Positions 7,269-9,151 of a stretch of 9,151 bases of DNA are shown in pieces (the stretch's first letter is position 1; each line of letters starts with the position of its first letter). The notes under the pieces are model-generated. The model saw nothing but the letters and a program-made list of their open reading frames with translations, did no database searches and had not been told where the DNA came from. The stretch spans positions 1-9,151 of the forward strand of contig JAFQJX010000241.1 in assembly GCA_017397205.1 (NCBI GenBank), written 5' to 3'. The translations under genes were made by a program, and so were the position numbers. This DNA is from Clostridia bacterium. GTDB taxonomy: Bacteria; Bacillota; Clostridia; Oscillospirales; CAG-272.

Positions 7269-7446
7269 GTAAACCCGCCAAGCCGTGTAAAGCCCTTTGA
7301 CCCGCTATCAGCAGGTGGGTGCCCTCCTCCCTATCTTTGTGCTTCCAACGTCCGCCCGAATGGGCGGGAGGCCTGCATTCCCAATAGGATACTCAAGCTC
7401 CCTTTATCAATTTGTAGGTCCAAATACGCTTTATCACGCACAAGGC
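7243..7446 (-). ncRNA. ssrS: Probable 6S RNA (RNA polymerase regulator)
   Basis: This gap has no protein-coding frame but folds like 6S RNA, which binds sigma-A RNA polymerase by imitating an open promoter. Closing stem: CGTG-A-TAAAGC (7438-7428) pairs with GCTTTACACG (7293-7284) with one bulged A, extended outward by GCC (7446-7444) with GGC (7279-7277). Apical arm: TCCTAT (7389-7384) pairs with ATAGGG (7334-7329), and CCGCCC (7367-7362) with GGGCGG (7357-7352) around ATTC. Between them is a large open bubble, and its 3' strand forms the small hairpin ACCTGC-TGATA-GCGGGT (7316-7300) within CACCCACCTGC, a sequence I associate with Firmicutes 6S RNAs. Size (about 175-200 bases) and the following terminator fit. 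A different structured RNA is possible; that some RNA gene is here is more certain than its name. The 5' end is estimated. Confidence 0.68.
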
Positions 7447-7450
7447 AGGC

Positions 7451-7479
7451 AGTAAATTACTGTCCGTCGGTGTCGTCAA
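7451..7479 (-). promoter_or_regulatory. Candidate promoter for the ncRNA, inside the 3' end of the DUF1292 gene
   Basis: On the - strand -35 TTGACG (7479-7474) and -10 TTTACT (7456-7451) are 17 bases apart, predicting a start near 7444-7446, exactly where the proposed closing stem of the RNA begins. The -10 lacks the important second-position A, so it is imperfect. The RNA could instead be processed from read-through of the DUF1292 transcript. Confidence 0.4.
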
Positions 7480-7771
7480 GATTGACCTCGTTGAAGAAGA
7501 GATCATCAAAAAACTCTGCGACTCTGTCAAAGGTTTCGTCGTCGTCAATGGTATAGAAATTGGTGCCTTCCTCCTCCTCTACCACCTGGAAAACCATATA
7601 ATCCCCGTCGATATCGCATTCAAAGAGGGGGGCAAGCGCAGCGTAGAGATTGCCGTCGATTTCAGCATCTGCCAGCACCTCAAACTGCAGCTCCTCGCCG
7701 CTTTCGTCGTCCGTCAGGGTGACGACGTCAATTTCCTCCTCACCGTTTACGGGCTTCTTCTGTTCGCTCAT
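7457..7771 (-). CDS. DUF1292 (YrzB-family) small acidic protein
   Basis: A 104-residue, strongly acidic, soluble protein of unknown function. The match to DUF1292 is seen in the order of motifs: VVTLTDDESGEELQFEVLA (17-35), then NLYAALAPLF (41-50), a beta-like MVFQVVEEEEG (59-69) and the acidic end IDDDETFDRVAEFFDDL (75-91). It has no signal peptide, membrane segment or cysteine cluster (one Cys, 52). Family members in Firmicutes often lie near alaS/ruvX, but here it follows hemW and has its own strong promoter. The ATG at 7771 is the only reasonable start, although the Shine-Dalgarno AAAGGAG (7799-7793) is 21 bases away with a small hairpin between them. The coding end probably overlaps the promoter of the downstream ncRNA. 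The molecular role is unknown. Confidence 0.88.
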   Translation of the reverse strand: MSEQKKPVNGEEEIDVVTLTDDESGEELQFEVLADAEIDGNLYAALAPLFECDIDGDYMVFQVVEEEEGTNFYTIDDDETFDRVAEFFDDLFFNEVNLDDTDGQ

Positions 7772-7781
7772 ATTCAGTATT

Positions 7782-7799
7782 CGCCAAAGGCGCTCCTTT
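7782..7799 (-). promoter_or_regulatory. Ribosome binding site separated from the start by a mini-hairpin
   Basis: On the - strand AAAGGAG (7799-7793) is followed at once by CGCC-TTT-GGCG (7792-7782), then 10 bases to the DUF1292 ATG. Linear spacing is 21 bases, too long for normal initiation, but folding the 11-base hairpin would bring the effective spacing to about 10. The function is inferred. Confidence 0.5.
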
Positions 7800-7814
7800 C
7801 ATTCTTGTGTGTTT

Positions 7815-7843
7815 ATTGTATCACAGTTGCGTCAATGAGTCAA
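7815..7843 (-). promoter_or_regulatory. Strong extended -10 promoter for the DUF1292 gene
   Basis: On the - strand -35 TTGACT (7843-7838), a 17-base spacer ending in TGA (TGn extension), and -10 TACAAT (7820-7815) give a near-consensus sigma-A promoter with a start near 7808. It lies just after the hemW stop codon, so DUF1292 and possibly the ncRNA can be expressed independently of lepA-hemW. No terminator is visible between hemW and this promoter. Confidence 0.8.
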
Positions 7844-7853
7844 GTAGAGCGGG

Positions 7854-8987
7854 CTACTCGCCGTCAAGCAAATGACCCAGCACCGCAAGGCAAACGTACA
7901 TTGCCCCGTCGCTCAGGCGCGTATGCTCTCCCTCGTAGAGCACCAGCCCTGCCTCCGCAAGCGGTGCCAGTCGGGCGGCGTACTTCTCACGGAAGCCGTA
8001 GCCGAAGGCGGCACGGAATACGCGCTCGTCAATGCCGTCCGCGGTGCGGAGTGCCAGCATCACCGTCTCGTACTCGCGCTCCTCCTCCGTTTGCTTCTCT
8101 TGCGTGTCAAGGGTTGGCTTCGGACAGGACAAATATGCCGCAAGGTCGCGGCTGTGTCCGTAGCGGCGCCCGTCAAAATAGGAATGGGCAGCAACGCCGA
8201 TTCCGATATACTCCCCCATCTGCCAATAGCGCAGATTGTGGCGGCTTTCCCTGCCCGGCAGGGCGTAGTTTGAAATTTCGTAGTGGCGATAGCCCGCCTC
8301 CCCGAGAATGCGTACGCAATCCATATACAAATCTGCCTCCGCATCTCCGTCCGGCAGATGAAGCTCCTCCACCCGCTCCGCAAAGGGGGTCCCCTCCTCA
8401 ATCTTCAGCCCGTAGGCGCTGATATGGTCGGGGCGGAGAGCAATCGCCCTCCTGAGCGTGCGCCTGAAGCTCTCGCGCGTCTGCGTGGGAATTGCATACA
8501 TCAGGTCAATGGTGACGTTTTCAAAGCCCGTCTTTCGCGCAAGCGAAAAAAGCTCCTCTGCCTCACGCGCTGTATGCAGGCGCCCAAGTGCGGATAGCTC
8601 GCCGTCGTCAAAGCTTTGCACACCGATGCTCAGGCGGCAGATACCGAGCTCCCGCCAACGGGAGAGCAGCTCCCTGTCTGCGGTTTTGGGATTGACCTCC
8701 GCCGTGATTTCGGCGTCCTCCCTTACGGAAAACACCTCGCGGATTGCCCCGAGCACGCGCGCCATATCCTCTGCCGCGAGAAGCGAGGGTGTGCCGCCTC
8801 CAAAATAGACGGTATCCACCTCGTACCCCGCCGCGTAGGGGCGGTAGGCGCGAAGCTCGTCGCACAGGGCGGTGGCATACGCGCGCCGCACGTCCTCTCC
8901 GACTCCTACAAAGGAGCAGAAATCGCAGTAATGACACTTACGCAGGCAAAAGGGGACGTGTATATAAATGCCGACGCGCTTACTCAT
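7854..8987 (-). CDS. hemW: HemW, radical SAM heme chaperone (formerly annotated coproporphyrinogen III oxidase-like)
   Basis: A 377-residue radical SAM protein of the HemN/HemW family. The cluster motif is Cys14-x3-Cys18-x2-Cys21 in FCLRKCHYC, followed by Cys24; these bind a 4Fe-4S cluster and S-adenosylmethionine. GGGTPS is at 63-68 and RLSIGVQSF at 118-126. The C-terminal domain has RHNLRYW and GIGVAAHS, typical of HemW. Its short N-terminus, lacking the extension of true HemN, and the conserved lepA-hemW gene order favour HemW, a heme-binding chaperone that inserts heme into respiratory proteins, over an oxygen-independent coproporphyrinogen oxidase. The ATG at 8987 overlaps the lepA stop by 8 bases, and no strong Shine-Dalgarno is seen, which suggests translational coupling; an in-frame TTG at 8993 is an unlikely alternative. 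In many Firmicutes hrcA follows, but here DUF1292 does. Confidence 0.93.
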   Translation of the reverse strand: MSKRVGIYIHVPFCLRKCHYCDFCSFVGVGEDVRRAYATALCDELRAYRPYAAGYEVDTVYFGGGTPSLLAAEDMARVLGAIREVFSVREDAEITAEVNPKTADRELLSRWRELGICRLSIGVQSFDDGELSALGRLHTAREAEELFSLARKTGFENVTIDLMYAIPTQTRESFRRTLRRAIALRPDHISAYGLKIEEGTPFAERVEELHLPDGDAEADLYMDCVRILGEAGYRHYEISNYALPGRESRHNLRYWQMGEYIGIGVAAHSYFDGRRYGHSRDLAAYLSCPKPTLDTQEKQTEEEREYETVMLALRTADGIDERVFRAAFGYGFREKYAARLAPLAEAGLVLYEGEHTRLSDGAMYVCLAVLGHLLDGE

Positions 8988-9151
8988 CGTCAAGCTTCAG
9001 CACCGCCATAAACGCTTCGGGGGTGACCTCTACGCTGCCGAGGCGGCGCATCTTCTTTTTACCCTCCTTTTGCTTTTCAAGCAGCTTCTTTTTTCGGGTA
9101 ATATCTCCTCCGTAGCACTTGGCAAGCACGTCCTTACGCATCGCCTTGACG
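8980..9151 (-). CDS. lepA: Elongation factor 4 (LepA), C-terminal end (partial)
   Basis: The last 56 codons are visible, with the gene continuing right of the window. The sequence RKDVLAKCYGGDITRKKKLL, then EKQKEGKKKMRRLGSVEV and PEAFMAVLKL, is the highly conserved C-terminal tail of LepA, the ribosome-bound translational GTPase that can back-translocate stalled ribosomes. This tail reaches toward the peptidyl-transferase centre. The TAA at 8982-8980 overlaps the hemW start (ATGAGTAA), so the two form one transcription and probably translation unit. Confidence 0.96.
   Translation of the reverse strand, partial: VKAMRKDVLAKCYGGDITRKKKLLEKQKEGKKKMRRLGSVEVTPEAFMAVLKLDDE

Noticed and set aside
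7162..7281. 40-residue N-terminal extension of the ATPase
   Set aside because: It is encoded across two intrinsic terminators and the candidate ncRNA end; the start at 7161 has GAGGG at the right distance and gives the usual N-terminus.
7293..7300. GGTCAAA-like heptad (CtsR half-site) near 7300
   Set aside because: Only one heptad is present rather than the direct repeat, and it is not upstream of a clp gene; the bases are used in the RNA fold.
7300..7325. GGTGGGTGCC on the + strand as a possible T-box antiterminator motif
   Set aside because: It does not match the GGTGGNACCGCG T-box core, there is no specifier stem or downstream + strand gene, and the - strand 6S-like fold explains the region better.

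Overview
The window looks like a chromosomal housekeeping stretch from a moderately GC-rich member of the Clostridia (Firmicutes/Bacillota). The evidence is the order trigger factor-clpP-clpX, the lepA-hemW pair, a DUF1292 (YrzB-type) protein, strong AGGAGG-like ribosome binding sites, a Gram-positive style lipoprotein protease, and many U-rich intrinsic terminators. I see no phage, IS, CRISPR or plasmid signature.

Left part, + strand (1-2077): the last codons of a probable trigger factor, then clpP (complete, Ser98/His123/Asp172) and clpX (complete, zinc-binding domain, AAA+ motifs and IGF loop). A stable hairpin lies between clpP and clpX. A strong two-way terminator follows clpX. Together these genes encode ribosome-associated folding plus the ClpXP protease.

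Middle (2085-4525): an AraC-family regulator on the - strand is divergent from a secreted lipoprotein serine protease (trypsin/HtrA-like fold plus PDZ) on the + strand. They share a 184-base AT-rich gap with a good promoter for the regulator and two perfect palindromes. The protease ends at another two-way terminator, whose T-tract overlaps the stop codon of the convergent next gene.

Right part, all - strand (9151 down to 4516): the end of lepA, then hemW overlapping it by 8 bases. A strong extended -10 promoter drives a small acidic DUF1292 protein. Next is a non-coding RNA locus of about 200 bases whose fold and size match 6S RNA, closed by two tandem terminators. Last is a P2-type calcium-pump ATPase with plasma-membrane Ca-ATPase-like ion-site residues.

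The most useful result beyond routine annotation is the probable 6S RNA at 7243-7446 and its likely promoter inside the end of the DUF1292 gene. I found no convincing evidence of an undescribed multi-gene system.
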